DNA of 64,000 nt from Pseudoalteromonas nigrifaciens (GTDB lineage: Bacteria > Pseudomonadota > Gammaproteobacteria > Enterobacterales > Alteromonadaceae). The notes below the pieces were generated by a model. It saw only the letters and a list, made by a program, of their open reading frames with translations, made no database searches and was not told the DNA's origin. The stretch spans positions 2,542,001 to 2,606,000 of the forward strand of contig NZ_CP011036.1 of assembly GCF_002221505.1 (NCBI RefSeq), given 5' to 3'. Both the position numbers and the translations under genes were made by a program. Shown piece after piece: positions 25,700-34,456 of this stretch (position 1 is the first letter of the stretch; each line of letters begins with the position of its first letter).

Positions 25700-27256
25700 C
25701 TAAACTTTTACTGTTTTACGATTAATACCATAATCACGTAACTTGTTTGCCACCGCGGTGTGGCTTAAACCAAGGCGCTTTGCTAGTTGGCGTGAGCTAG
25801 GATAAGCAGGATATAGCTTACGTAATAACGTAGCTTCAAAGCGTTTAACTGCTTGATCAAGTGAGCCTTCAAAATCTGATTCTAAATACCCTAAATCATG
25901 GGTAAATGTAGGGAGCTGTAAATGCTCAACGCGTAATTCACTGTCATCTAACAAAGACACAGCACGGTAAATTGCGTTTTCTAATTGGCGCACATTACCC
26001 GGCCACGGATAATCTTGTAAAAAGCTTAAACACTCTTGTGATAACAACGGCACGTCATGACCATTTTGCTGTGCGTACTTTTGAATAAAGTGCTCAGCAA
26101 GCGGCCCCACATCGGCTTTGCGATCTCTCAGTGGTGCTATTTCTAGCGTTAAAACGTTAATACGGTAATATAAGTCTTCCCTAAAAACCCCCTCTTGTAC
26201 CATAGCAGGTAAGTCTTTTTGAGTGGCAGCAACAATACGTACATTAACTTTTACTTCGTTTTCATCGCCTACTTTTCTAAATGTGCCATCTTGTAAAAAG
26301 CGCAGTAACTTGGTTTGTAATTGAGTAGACATTTCGCCCACTTCATCCAAAAATACAGTACCGCCATCGGCTTGTTCAAGTACGCCACGTTTTGGCGCGG
26401 CGTTTTCTTCGTAACCGGCATAACCAAATAATTCAGATTCGGCCACATCATCGGGTAGCGAAGCACACGACAAAGCAATAAAAGGCTTAACAGAGCGATT
26501 AGAAGCGTAATGACATGCACGTGCGAGCAACTCTTTACCAGTACCGGTTTCGCCAGTAATTAAAATAGGCGCTTCTAACTGCGCCATTTTACGTGCTTCA
26601 CGCACTACTCGGCGCATTGCAGTGCTAAAGTTATGAATAGTAGCAAAGCTCTCTTGTCCATAGCGTCTAAAAGCACTTACTTGTTGGCCTAAGCGACTTT
26701 GCGATTTAATATTTATTACCGCCCCGGCTAACACATCGCCTTCGTTACTTTGCGGAACAGCAATGGGTAAAATATCCGCAATAAAATCTTCACCTGCCAC
26801 TTCTACGCGCGTAGTTTGGCCAAGTACTTCTTTACCCTCAAGCCAGCGAGTAAAATTAAAACCTTTAAGTAAGTTATTAATATTGGCACCAATAACTTCT
26901 TTTTCTGTTAGTTGTAAATCTTTGCACGCTGCGTCATTACATAAACGCACCCAACCTTTGGCATCTATTGAAATAACGCCATCGGGTAGTGCTCTTAGTA
27001 GTGTATTTAATTCGTTATGTTCACGCTCTGAGGGTAAAAATGCCGTGGTGCGTACATCATGCACACCATCAATTAAGCGAATTGATGGCATGATTTTTTG
27101 AAACTGCTCAAATTCTATTTCAGGAAAGCTAACATACATACGACAATTAACTGAGTCGACTTCAATCCCTTTTAAATCAACATTATAGTTAACTAAAATA
27201 TTAAGGATTTCTTGAGCAATACCAACTCGATCCGCACAATGAATATCTAAACGCAT
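25700..27256 (-). CDS. tyrR: Transcriptional regulator TyrR
   Basis: A 518-residue aromatic amino acid-responsive regulator. Domain order is N-terminal ACT ('MRLDIHCADRVGIAQEILNIL'), PAS (about 80-185), AAA+ with Walker A GETGTGKE (235-242) and Walker B 'VFLDE' (301-305), and a C-terminal Fis-like helix-turn-helix ('SSRQLAKRLGLSHTAVANKLRDYGI'). The GAFTGA loop that contacts sigma54 is missing: the position reads 'ELFGYAGYEENAAPKRG'. This is as in E. coli TyrR, which works with sigma70. It probably senses tyrosine or phenylalanine. The hppD and fah genes in this window are natural targets, although I could not find a clear TGTAAA-N6-TTTACA box before them. Confidence 0.94.
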   Translation of the reverse strand: MRLDIHCADRVGIAQEILNILVNYNVDLKGIEVDSVNCRMYVSFPEIEFEQFQKIMPSIRLIDGVHDVRTTAFLPSEREHNELNTLLRALPDGVISIDAKGWVRLCNDAACKDLQLTEKEVIGANINNLLKGFNFTRWLEGKEVLGQTTRVEVAGEDFIADILPIAVPQSNEGDVLAGAVINIKSQSRLGQQVSAFRRYGQESFATIHNFSTAMRRVVREARKMAQLEAPILITGETGTGKELLARACHYASNRSVKPFIALSCASLPDDVAESELFGYAGYEENAAPKRGVLEQADGGTVFLDEVGEMSTQLQTKLLRFLQDGTFRKVGDENEVKVNVRIVAATQKDLPAMVQEGVFREDLYYRINVLTLEIAPLRDRKADVGPLAEHFIQKYAQQNGHDVPLLSQECLSFLQDYPWPGNVRQLENAIYRAVSLLDDSELRVEHLQLPTFTHDLGYLESDFEGSLDQAVKRFEATLLRKLYPAYPSSRQLAKRLGLSHTAVANKLRDYGINRKTVKV

Positions 27257-27384
27257 ACAGCCTCAAATAAGGGGAAACTATTTGCGCTGAATAATACGCT
27301 AACTCTGATCAGCTGGATAGTTTAATGTAAACAAATTTGGACATATATGCATTTTTTTTGCTTGAGCTAAATATAAAAAATAAC

Positions 27385-28962
27385 TCACCCTCGGGGATAT
27401 AAAGTCCACTCACCGCCATCTAATTGAATATATGGACGTTTATTAACATACATCATTATTGTTCCGGCGTTTTCTGCTACTTTTTGCGAAGTGGGTAACT
27501 GGCTCACTAATTCTGCCATATTATTACTTTTCCCTGCAAAGTAATTACTCTTCATCACCTTAGTTATCAGCTCAGATAGAGCAAAGTAGCTGCTTGTATT
27601 TGTCACTGTTATTTGCGACATACGAGGCAAGTCAGGACCTATAAACTTAATTGCCGCTGGCACTGTTACTATTGAAGGGCTTGGTATTTCGCGCAGCCCT
27701 GCAAATTGTACTTTGTCGCCTTGCAGTGCAGCGCCATGCTCTGGCACTAACATTAGCATCACGTTGCGGCCGCGTTTTTCTAAGTTTTTAATAAACTGAT
27801 TAATATCTGAAAATAAATTTTGTTGTCTAACAGGATAACTTTCATCACTATTCATGCGCCTGCTATTAGCCAATTGATTGCCATCGTGCAAGCTAATCGT
27901 ATTGTAATACATAGCGCATGGTGCGCAGCTATCGCCTTGCTCTTCAAGCCAACTATTTAGCACCGCCTCGTCTGAATAAATAGGTTTACTGTCAAAGCTA
28001 TACTGCACAACAGGTAATGATGTGGTGTCAAATAGTGGGCTATTTAGCTTACCTTGTTTTTTCACTAAATCTTTAAAGCCGTCAAAATGGCCATCATGAT
28101 TCATAACTAAATGACTGTCGTATCCTAGCTTTTCTAGGTTATTAAATAAGTGACATTGCTCTGGCGCATCATCAAACAGTGCTGGTTGGCTTGTTTGCCC
28201 ACAACTTGCTCGCAGTAACCTAATAGCGGCAGGACCACTGTAGGATGTAGCTGAATTAAAATCAGAAAACACAATATCAAAATCACTATAAACATCATCT
28301 AAACTAACGCCTATAGCGTTTAAGTCTGCAATAGCTAGGGAGCATATATTTAAAACAACAACGTCAAATTGCGTGCCGTTATACTCATCTGGAAAGTAGC
28401 TAACTAATTGGCTCTGCTGCTTATAAAAATCATTTAATTGCTGATCTGCTGAATCTAGCTTTTGGGTAACTACAGCAGTATTACTAAACTCTTGCTCTTG
28501 ATTAGGCGCATTTTGCACCGACACTGCCATATCATTTGGCTTTAACGCCCCCTGGTAACCTATAAAAATTAATCCAGCTATTGTTACTGTAGTAAAGCGG
28601 ATCCACTGCGAGGTATACCAAAAACAAATAACAATAATAAATAAGCCCAACAGCATATCGTAATTAACTATGCGGCCAAACAACTCAACAAAATAACCTA
28701 AACTAAAATCTTGAATATTTCCCGCTTGTTTGGTTAATCTATCAATTGGAGGTAACCATGAATCTTTATAAAGCAATACAATCGCAAACACCGCGCCAAT
28801 AAAGTGCTTTAGCTTATCTACTTGTGAATTACTAAAGGTAAGTGCAAATAAGGCAGCTAAAGCAGCATTACTTAAAAAATCAAATTTTATGGCACCATAA
28901 TAAAAAAGTACAAACTTTACTAAAAAATAGAGATTCCAAATACCTAAACCCGATAACTTCAC
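27385..28962 (-). CDS. bcsG: Cellulose biosynthesis protein BcsG (phosphoethanolamine transferase)
   Basis: A 525-residue inner-membrane enzyme that adds phosphoethanolamine to nascent cellulose. Four to five N-terminal helices (to about residue 140) are followed by a periplasmic alkaline phosphatase-like domain. 'LNICSLAIADL' places the nucleophile at S208, equivalent to S278 of E. coli BcsG, and 'VPEHGAALQGD' carries the Glu-His metal ligands. The start is GTG, overlapping the bcsF stop as GTGA, which implies tight translational coupling. It is somewhat shorter than the E. coli protein. It is the last gene of bcsEFG. Confidence 0.93.
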   Translation of the reverse strand: MKLSGLGIWNLYFLVKFVLFYYGAIKFDFLSNAALAALFALTFSNSQVDKLKHFIGAVFAIVLLYKDSWLPPIDRLTKQAGNIQDFSLGYFVELFGRIVNYDMLLGLFIIVICFWYTSQWIRFTTVTIAGLIFIGYQGALKPNDMAVSVQNAPNQEQEFSNTAVVTQKLDSADQQLNDFYKQQSQLVSYFPDEYNGTQFDVVVLNICSLAIADLNAIGVSLDDVYSDFDIVFSDFNSATSYSGPAAIRLLRASCGQTSQPALFDDAPEQCHLFNNLEKLGYDSHLVMNHDGHFDGFKDLVKKQGKLNSPLFDTTSLPVVQYSFDSKPIYSDEAVLNSWLEEQGDSCAPCAMYYNTISLHDGNQLANSRRMNSDESYPVRQQNLFSDINQFIKNLEKRGRNVMLMLVPEHGAALQGDKVQFAGLREIPSPSIVTVPAAIKFIGPDLPRMSQITVTNTSSYFALSELITKVMKSNYFAGKSNNMAELVSQLPTSQKVAENAGTIMMYVNKRPYIQLDGGEWTLYPRG

Positions 28963-29135
28963 GGTTTGTCCTTTTCATTTTTTTTAAACATGTACGGCTC
29001 TAAAACTTGGTGTTTAAAAGTGAGCTGTAGATAGTATGTTTTTAATTTAGATAATATAAACGAACCCGCTAGGCACAATATACCACCGAGCAACATTGCC
29101 AATAAGGTCGTAATAATAAATTGATTCATGCTCAT
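28959..29135 (-). CDS. bcsF: Cellulose biosynthesis protein BcsF
   Basis: A 58-residue one-helix protein, too short for the usual cutoff. It starts 'MSMNQFIITTLLAMLLGGIL', giving a membrane helix around residues 6-28, followed by a basic cytoplasmic tail ending 'KKNEKDKP'. Size, topology and place between bcsE and bcsG match E. coli BcsF, the membrane adaptor that recruits BcsE and helps BcsG. AAGGATG inside the end of bcsE serves as its ribosome site; its stop overlaps the bcsG GTG start. Sequence identity to E. coli BcsF is low, so the call rests mainly on synteny and topology. Confidence 0.85.
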   Translation of the reverse strand: MSMNQFIITTLLAMLLGGILCLAGSFILSKLKTYYLQLTFKHQVLEPYMFKKNEKDKP

Positions 29136-29138
29136 AAT

Positions 29139-30755
29139 TTACATCCTTAGCTTCATTACAATAGGCGTTGCATCTGCGCGCTCTGTAATAACAAGTTCGG
29201 GGCTGTCTATATCAATAGCTGAATTATTAATAAAACTCGGGGCAAACTCATAACTGTTGTTTTCTGTTAGCTGCTCAGAATAATCGATAACGCTTTTATC
29301 TTTATAAAAACGCCTAAGTTGCTTACATTCTTGTTGAATATAAAAATGCTCCGACATCAAATTTTGCTGTACAAAAAAGTCACTGATTTCTAACTTAAAT
29401 AAATGTTTAATCGCATTATCTACATCGTTTTCTCTACACGCGTGTAAATATAAATAAATTGTATTTTCAGCCACACTTAACACATCCCCTTCGCGCTTTA
29501 TGTGAAATAAATGCAGCGGATGTATAGGGTCTATTCTTGGTAATAGCTCTAATTTGACTAACACACCACTCACTCCTAAATTAACCGCGGAGTTGCTGTG
29601 TATTTCAACCTGGCGAGTAAATTCTATAAAAGGTAAATACCCCTTCGAAAAAGTATTTTCTGTGTACTGCAGTACATGCTCAACAGAAGGCGGTAAGGGT
29701 CTGGAGAATTGAAAACCTTGAATTGACTGAATTTGCGATAATAATCGTGACGGCTCAGAAAAACTATATAAAATAAGGTTTACTCCAAGAGTTAAAAATA
29801 AACACTCATCTTGATGACGAATAATACCATCAACATTTTGAATTACTAACTTTAGCCAACGACCACAGTGTTTTCTTAATTCAAAACAATGTGTTGCTAG
29901 TTGTTTTAGATCAGTATATCGGGTTACCGAAAAAACAAGCGTAGCAGCTTCTATTCTAGGGCCTTTTTTATATAGGTCTTTATTATCATCCACAATGCGA
30001 TAATGTGCTGGCAACTTAGTCCCCTCAGGAACTGCATTTTGTACAAGCCACACATCATCTTCATCAAAAAAGTTCTTACTACCGGGCTTTTCTACTTCGT
30101 TACCTATAGCTTGCTTTGCTATTAATTTATTGTGTTTAAAAACCAACTGATATTGCTCGTTAGCTAATATACCTGTGCTATGGCGCCAGTAATCATAGTC
30201 GATGGTACGTATTGCAGCATCATTATCAATAAAAACACTGCCATCGAATAATTTATTTAAACGCCTGATTAAAAAGCGATACTTAACAACTTCAGGCCCA
30301 GAAACTAATAGTAACAAAGTTGCATTAGTGCGCTTAGTAAACTTCGTAAAGTACTCCATCAGCTGTTCAACTTCTGGCTCTTTTATAGACTCTAATTGCA
30401 TCGTACTTAAATGAATAAACACTAAGGATTCGGTTATTTCTGAGTAAATACTTAGTTCACTGAGCATTTTTTTTACTAACTCTTTAATACCAAAATCTTT
30501 ATTTTGTGCGCTAAATGAAAATGAATGCACCTGCTTATTTTCATAAGCTGTAATTAAATTAGTTGAGGAAGGAAGCTCAAAAAAAGATTCAATCTGCGCA
30601 GATGCAATAAATATATTGCCTGCGCAACTTTCGTTAACTATTTGTAACGAAAACTCGATAACTATATTGTCTTGAGGCGCTAAAACAGCATAGTTTGAGG
30701 CCGTTTGTAGCTCTTTGGCAAAAGGCTCTAATCCCGATATATTAAGCTGATGCAA
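29139..30755 (-). CDS. bcsE: Cellulose biosynthesis c-di-GMP-binding protein BcsE
   Basis: A 538-residue soluble protein. Its position as first gene of a minus-strand unit with bcsF and bcsG, diverging from bcsRQABZC, identifies it as BcsE; the degenerate P-loop-like, REC-like and GGDEF-like parts are only weakly visible. In the last third, 'HIKREGDVLSV' contains R421-x-x-D424, an RxxD inhibitory-site motif of the kind that binds c-di-GMP in E. coli BcsE (R415-D418). It boosts cellulose synthase output through c-di-GMP relay to BcsA. The bcsF start lies three bases beyond its stop. Confidence 0.85.
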   Translation of the reverse strand: MHQLNISGLEPFAKELQTASNYAVLAPQDNIVIEFSLQIVNESCAGNIFIASAQIESFFELPSSTNLITAYENKQVHSFSFSAQNKDFGIKELVKKMLSELSIYSEITESLVFIHLSTMQLESIKEPEVEQLMEYFTKFTKRTNATLLLLVSGPEVVKYRFLIRRLNKLFDGSVFIDNDAAIRTIDYDYWRHSTGILANEQYQLVFKHNKLIAKQAIGNEVEKPGSKNFFDEDDVWLVQNAVPEGTKLPAHYRIVDDNKDLYKKGPRIEAATLVFSVTRYTDLKQLATHCFELRKHCGRWLKLVIQNVDGIIRHQDECLFLTLGVNLILYSFSEPSRLLSQIQSIQGFQFSRPLPPSVEHVLQYTENTFSKGYLPFIEFTRQVEIHSNSAVNLGVSGVLVKLELLPRIDPIHPLHLFHIKREGDVLSVAENTIYLYLHACRENDVDNAIKHLFKLEISDFFVQQNLMSEHFYIQQECKQLRRFYKDKSVIDYSEQLTENNSYEFAPSFINNSAIDIDSPELVITERADATPIVMKLRM

Positions 30756-30873
30756 TTAAAAACCCTTATTTTAAAATACTTTTTCACTAGTTTTAAGCGC
30801 TATTCTATATATAATAGCTAAATAAAGTCCACTTTAAAAAATAAAGTCTATTAACAAAGCAGTATAACTATCA
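30756..30873. promoter_or_regulatory. Divergent promoter region of the cellulose operons
   Basis: 118 bases between bcsE and bcsR hold both promoters. A TATATATAATAG stretch near 30807-30818 is a likely -10 region. I see no clear operator. Confidence 0.5.
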
Positions 30874-31059
30874 ATGAGAAGTTTAGCTTTTAAAGAGTCA
30901 AAAACGTTAACATCTAATGACATTAAAAACTTATCGCATCGCTTTGGCGGCCAAAGTGACGATTATGTCGAAATAGTTAATCAACAACAAAATATAAAAA
31001 CAATAAATAAGTATCCTTTATTAAAGGAAATAGACAGTGCAGTTAATGCCACAAAATAA
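30874..31059 (+). CDS. bcsR: Cellulose biosynthesis protein BcsR
   Basis: A 61-residue protein. The C-terminal half 'YVEIVNQQQNIKTINKYPLLKEID' matches the BcsR (YhjR) pattern of a short 'DYxDI' segment followed by a helix with 'WPLLxE'. BcsR pairs with BcsQ and stabilises the cellulose synthase complex. It is the first gene of the plus-strand operon and lies 17 bases before bcsQ, the usual enterobacterial order. Confidence 0.83.
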   Translation: MRSLAFKESKTLTSNDIKNLSHRFGGQSDDYVEIVNQQQNIKTINKYPLLKEIDSAVNATK

Positions 31060-31076
31060 ATAGGTAGCTTAATAAA

Positions 31077-31790
31077 GTGCAAAGAGTTTTTATAAAAGGG
31101 ATAAAAGGCGGTACAGGAGGCACATCTATTGTAGCCAACCTCGCATGCGCACTTAAAAAATCAGATGTTGATGTTATTGCTATCGACTTAGACGCAAAAA
31201 GTGATTTAAGCTTACATTTTGGTTTACCTTGGACACAAACTCTTGGTTGGAGTAACGCTGAAACATTTAATGATGCGCTGTCAATGTTTCAACAAGATAG
31301 TAATAGCATTATATTTCTGCCCTTTGGCGATAATTCAGCCACAACAAATGATGTTATAGATACAGTAAATAGCTGCCAGCAATTAGACCTTGCTCCTGAT
31401 ACATGGATGCTATACGACTGCCCTTCACATATAGATATTACGCATTACAGTTTAAATCACGACGATATTTTTGTTGAGTTAGTAAACTGTGATGCAACTT
31501 GCCACAGCTTAATTCACAAACGCTTAGTAACACTTAAGGAGTCTAACATTGACTGGAAACATTATTTTTTAGTCAATAAATACAATTCAGCTTCATTACT
31601 TGAGTTTGATTTATTTGCACTGTGGCAAACAACACTGCCGCGAATAGCGCCATTTTTTATTAATCATGATGAAGTTGTTAAAGAGGCGACAGCTTATCGC
31701 AATGTTGCATTTAATTGCGCCCCCTATAGTGTGGCGAATGACGACTTTGAAACACTTGCTGGCTGGTTGGTCAGCAAGGCAGCGTTATAG
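31077..31790 (+). CDS. bcsQ: Cellulose synthase operon ParA-like ATPase BcsQ
   Basis: A 237-residue MinD/ParA-like SIMIBI ATPase. The deviant Walker A is 'KGGTGGTS' near residue 10; 'VIAIDLDAKSDLSLHFG' is the Walker A'-like Asp region. BcsQ with BcsR binds the cytoplasmic side of BcsA and is needed for cellulose secretion. The start is GTG at 31077; the surrounding frame shows no upstream ATG. It ends two bases before bcsA. Confidence 0.9.
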   Translation: MQRVFIKGIKGGTGGTSIVANLACALKKSDVDVIAIDLDAKSDLSLHFGLPWTQTLGWSNAETFNDALSMFQQDSNSIIFLPFGDNSATTNDVIDTVNSCQQLDLAPDTWMLYDCPSHIDITHYSLNHDDIFVELVNCDATCHSLIHKRLVTLKESNIDWKHYFLVNKYNSASLLEFDLFALWQTTLPRIAPFFINHDEVVKEATAYRNVAFNCAPYSVANDDFETLAGWLVSKAAL

Positions 31791-31792
31791 TT

Positions 31793-34456
31793 ATGAGTAC
31801 CTTAAATAGACGCCCATTAGATCGTACTTTATATTTACTTTTGCGCCTTTTATTTACAGAAAAGCTAGCTCGCTTCGTGATGTTTAAATTTCATTGTTAT
31901 TTTAATCAACACAAAATGAATGTAGTAGAAGCGTTTTCATTTCCTTTTATAACGCTTATTAGCTCGTTATTTATAAAGTTTAACCCTCATAAATTAACTA
32001 CTCATAACTTTTTGCGTACATATTACCCACACTTAAAATTACCTTATCGCAGCTTTATTTACTCAAATAGCCTGCGCTTTGTATTACAAAGTTTATTTTT
32101 ATTGTTTTTTAAATATGAGCCTAAAAATAGCGCTGTAAAAGAGCCTATTACTCATTATTTTTACTCATCAGTAAACTATACATTTAGACAACTACGCTGG
32201 ATTGACTTAAAGCTAGGAAAGTTACTAAAAAGTTTATTATCTAAAAGCACTAAAAAAACAAAAAAAAGCGCATTTAAAACAATGGCATATGCGAGTATCT
32301 GGCAAAATAAGCTTATAAAATATATTGCTATTACATTTATATTATTTTTAATGGCTATTTTTATCACTATTCCGTTTAGCTTAGAGGCTCAAGCTGTATT
32401 TATTAGTTTTATTTTATTGGTAGCCTATTCACTAAGACGAGTAAAAGGGCAAATGGCGACTATTATCATGATCACCCTATCGGTCACTACCTCCTCGCGC
32501 TATTTATGGTGGCGGTACACTGAAACACTAAATTGGGATGATCCTCTCGCTTTATTCCTAGGTTTGGGCTTATTGCTTGCTGAAACCTATGCTTGGCTAG
32601 TACTAATTCTTGGTTTTTTCCAAACTATTAACCCGCTTGAGCGTAAACCTATTGCCATGCCTAAAAATACCGACCTGTGGCCAACCGTAGACGTTTATAT
32701 TCCAACCTATAATGAACCTCTGAGCGTAGTGAAACCCACTACACTCGCGGCGATGAGCATTGATTGGCCCGCAGATAAGCTTAATGTATACATATTAGAT
32801 GATGGCAAACGCCCTGAGTTTGCTCAATTTGCTGAACAAGTTGGCGTAGGCTATTTAACTCGCCCTGATAATAATCATGCCAAAGCGGGTAATATGAATA
32901 GTGCGATGCGCTATACAGATGGCGAATACATTGCTATTTTTGATTGCGACCACGTTCCTGCTCGATCATTTTTACAAATGACCATGGGGCAGTTTTTAAA
33001 AGATAGTAAGGTATGCTTAGTGCAAACCCCGCATCACTTTTTTTCAGCCGATCCCTTTGAAAGAAATTTAAATAACCACAGTCAAGTCCCTAACGAAAAC
33101 ATGCTGTTTTATGGCCTAATTCAAGATGGAAATGATATGTGGGACGCGACCTTCTTTTGTGGCTCGTGTGCGGTATTAAAACGCCAAGCACTTGATGATA
33201 TAGGCGGCTTTGCGTTTGAAACCGTAACTGAAGACGCGCACACCGCACTAAGAATGCAGCGCGCAGGTTATAAAACAGCTTATATTAATATTCCACAAGC
33301 CGCGGGATTAGCCACCGACAGTTTATCGGCTCATATTGGCCAACGAATTCGTTGGGCGCGTGGTATGGCGCAAATATTTCGTCTTGATAACCCGCTATTA
33401 GGCAAAGGGTTAAACCTGCCACAACGACTGTGCTATATAAATGCCATGCTACACTTTTTATCTGGGGTTCCTCGCATTGTATTTTTAACCGCTCCTTTAG
33501 CACTCATCTATTTCAACGCTTATATTATCTATGCACCATTTTTAGCCATATTTATTTATGTTGTACCCACACTCATTCAAGTAAAAGCGACTAACTCACG
33601 TATTCAAGGTAAATACAGGTACTCATTTTGGGGTGAAGTTTACGAAACAGTACTGGCTTGGTATATATTAAAACCCACCACAGTTGCTTTATTTAACCCA
33701 AATAAAGGTAAGTTTAATGTAACTGAAAAAGGGGGACTTAATAATAAAGAGCATTATGATTGGGGGATTTCTAAACCCTATATGGTATTACTCGCGATTA
33801 ACTTATTAGGCATTATTGTGGGTACTTTAAGAGCCTTTTTTGGTGAGCCAAATCAAATTGGAGTGCTAATTATTAGTATGGCATGGGCCACCTATAATAT
33901 TATTATTTTAGGTGCTGCCGTCGCGGTAGCAGCTGAAGCTCGTCAAGTAAGAAACTCACACCGCGTAAAAGCAAACTTTCCGGCGGGTATTCGTTTAGCG
34001 AATGGACATACTTTAAAAGTTAAAATTACCGACTACTCTGATAACGGAGTAGGTATTGAAACCGAGCATGCGCATTTATGCAGGGTTAACGATAAAATAG
34101 AGCTATTAATGAGCAGAGGTAATAAGCAGTTTTCGTTTACTACCTATGTAACTAATACTCGGGAGAAGCAATTTGGTCTTACACTCAAAGATCTCAGTAT
34201 AGAAAAGCAACTGGCGTTTATTCAGTGTACTTTTTCAAGAGCTGATGCTTGGTTAGATTGGCAAAACAATTTTAAACATGATCGCCCATCTTATAGCTTT
34301 AAAGAAGTTAAAAAAACAAGTTTACGAGGGTTTACTAATATATTGTTTCACGCACCAAGACAACTTCAACCTATTATTAAGTTTATGACTAATTTAGTTA
34401 TTTACGTAAATTCATTCATTCCCAAAAAACCGATAGTGCAGAATAATTATGATTAA
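31793..34456 (+). CDS. bcsA: Cellulose synthase catalytic subunit BcsA
   Basis: An 887-residue GT2 glycosyltransferase in the inner membrane that polymerises UDP-glucose and threads the chain out. Catalytic motifs are all present: D336-D337 in 'ILDDGKR', D384-x-D386 in 'FDCDHVP', 'FFCGSC' (454-459), TED (479-481) and Q517-RIRW. Hydrophobic helices lie at about 180-280 and 545-710. The C-terminal PilZ domain has R720-x3-R724 ('RNSHR') and D747-x-S-x2-G752, so c-di-GMP activation should be intact. An N-terminal region of about 170 residues precedes the first core helices, as in E. coli BcsA. It overlaps bcsB by 8 bases. Confidence 0.97.
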   Translation: MSTLNRRPLDRTLYLLLRLLFTEKLARFVMFKFHCYFNQHKMNVVEAFSFPFITLISSLFIKFNPHKLTTHNFLRTYYPHLKLPYRSFIYSNSLRFVLQSLFLLFFKYEPKNSAVKEPITHYFYSSVNYTFRQLRWIDLKLGKLLKSLLSKSTKKTKKSAFKTMAYASIWQNKLIKYIAITFILFLMAIFITIPFSLEAQAVFISFILLVAYSLRRVKGQMATIIMITLSVTTSSRYLWWRYTETLNWDDPLALFLGLGLLLAETYAWLVLILGFFQTINPLERKPIAMPKNTDLWPTVDVYIPTYNEPLSVVKPTTLAAMSIDWPADKLNVYILDDGKRPEFAQFAEQVGVGYLTRPDNNHAKAGNMNSAMRYTDGEYIAIFDCDHVPARSFLQMTMGQFLKDSKVCLVQTPHHFFSADPFERNLNNHSQVPNENMLFYGLIQDGNDMWDATFFCGSCAVLKRQALDDIGGFAFETVTEDAHTALRMQRAGYKTAYINIPQAAGLATDSLSAHIGQRIRWARGMAQIFRLDNPLLGKGLNLPQRLCYINAMLHFLSGVPRIVFLTAPLALIYFNAYIIYAPFLAIFIYVVPTLIQVKATNSRIQGKYRYSFWGEVYETVLAWYILKPTTVALFNPNKGKFNVTEKGGLNNKEHYDWGISKPYMVLLAINLLGIIVGTLRAFFGEPNQIGVLIISMAWATYNIIILGAAVAVAAEARQVRNSHRVKANFPAGIRLANGHTLKVKITDYSDNGVGIETEHAHLCRVNDKIELLMSRGNKQFSFTTYVTNTREKQFGLTLKDLSIEKQLAFIQCTFSRADAWLDWQNNFKHDRPSYSFKEVKKTSLRGFTNILFHAPRQLQPIIKFMTNLVIYVNSFIPKKPIVQNNYD

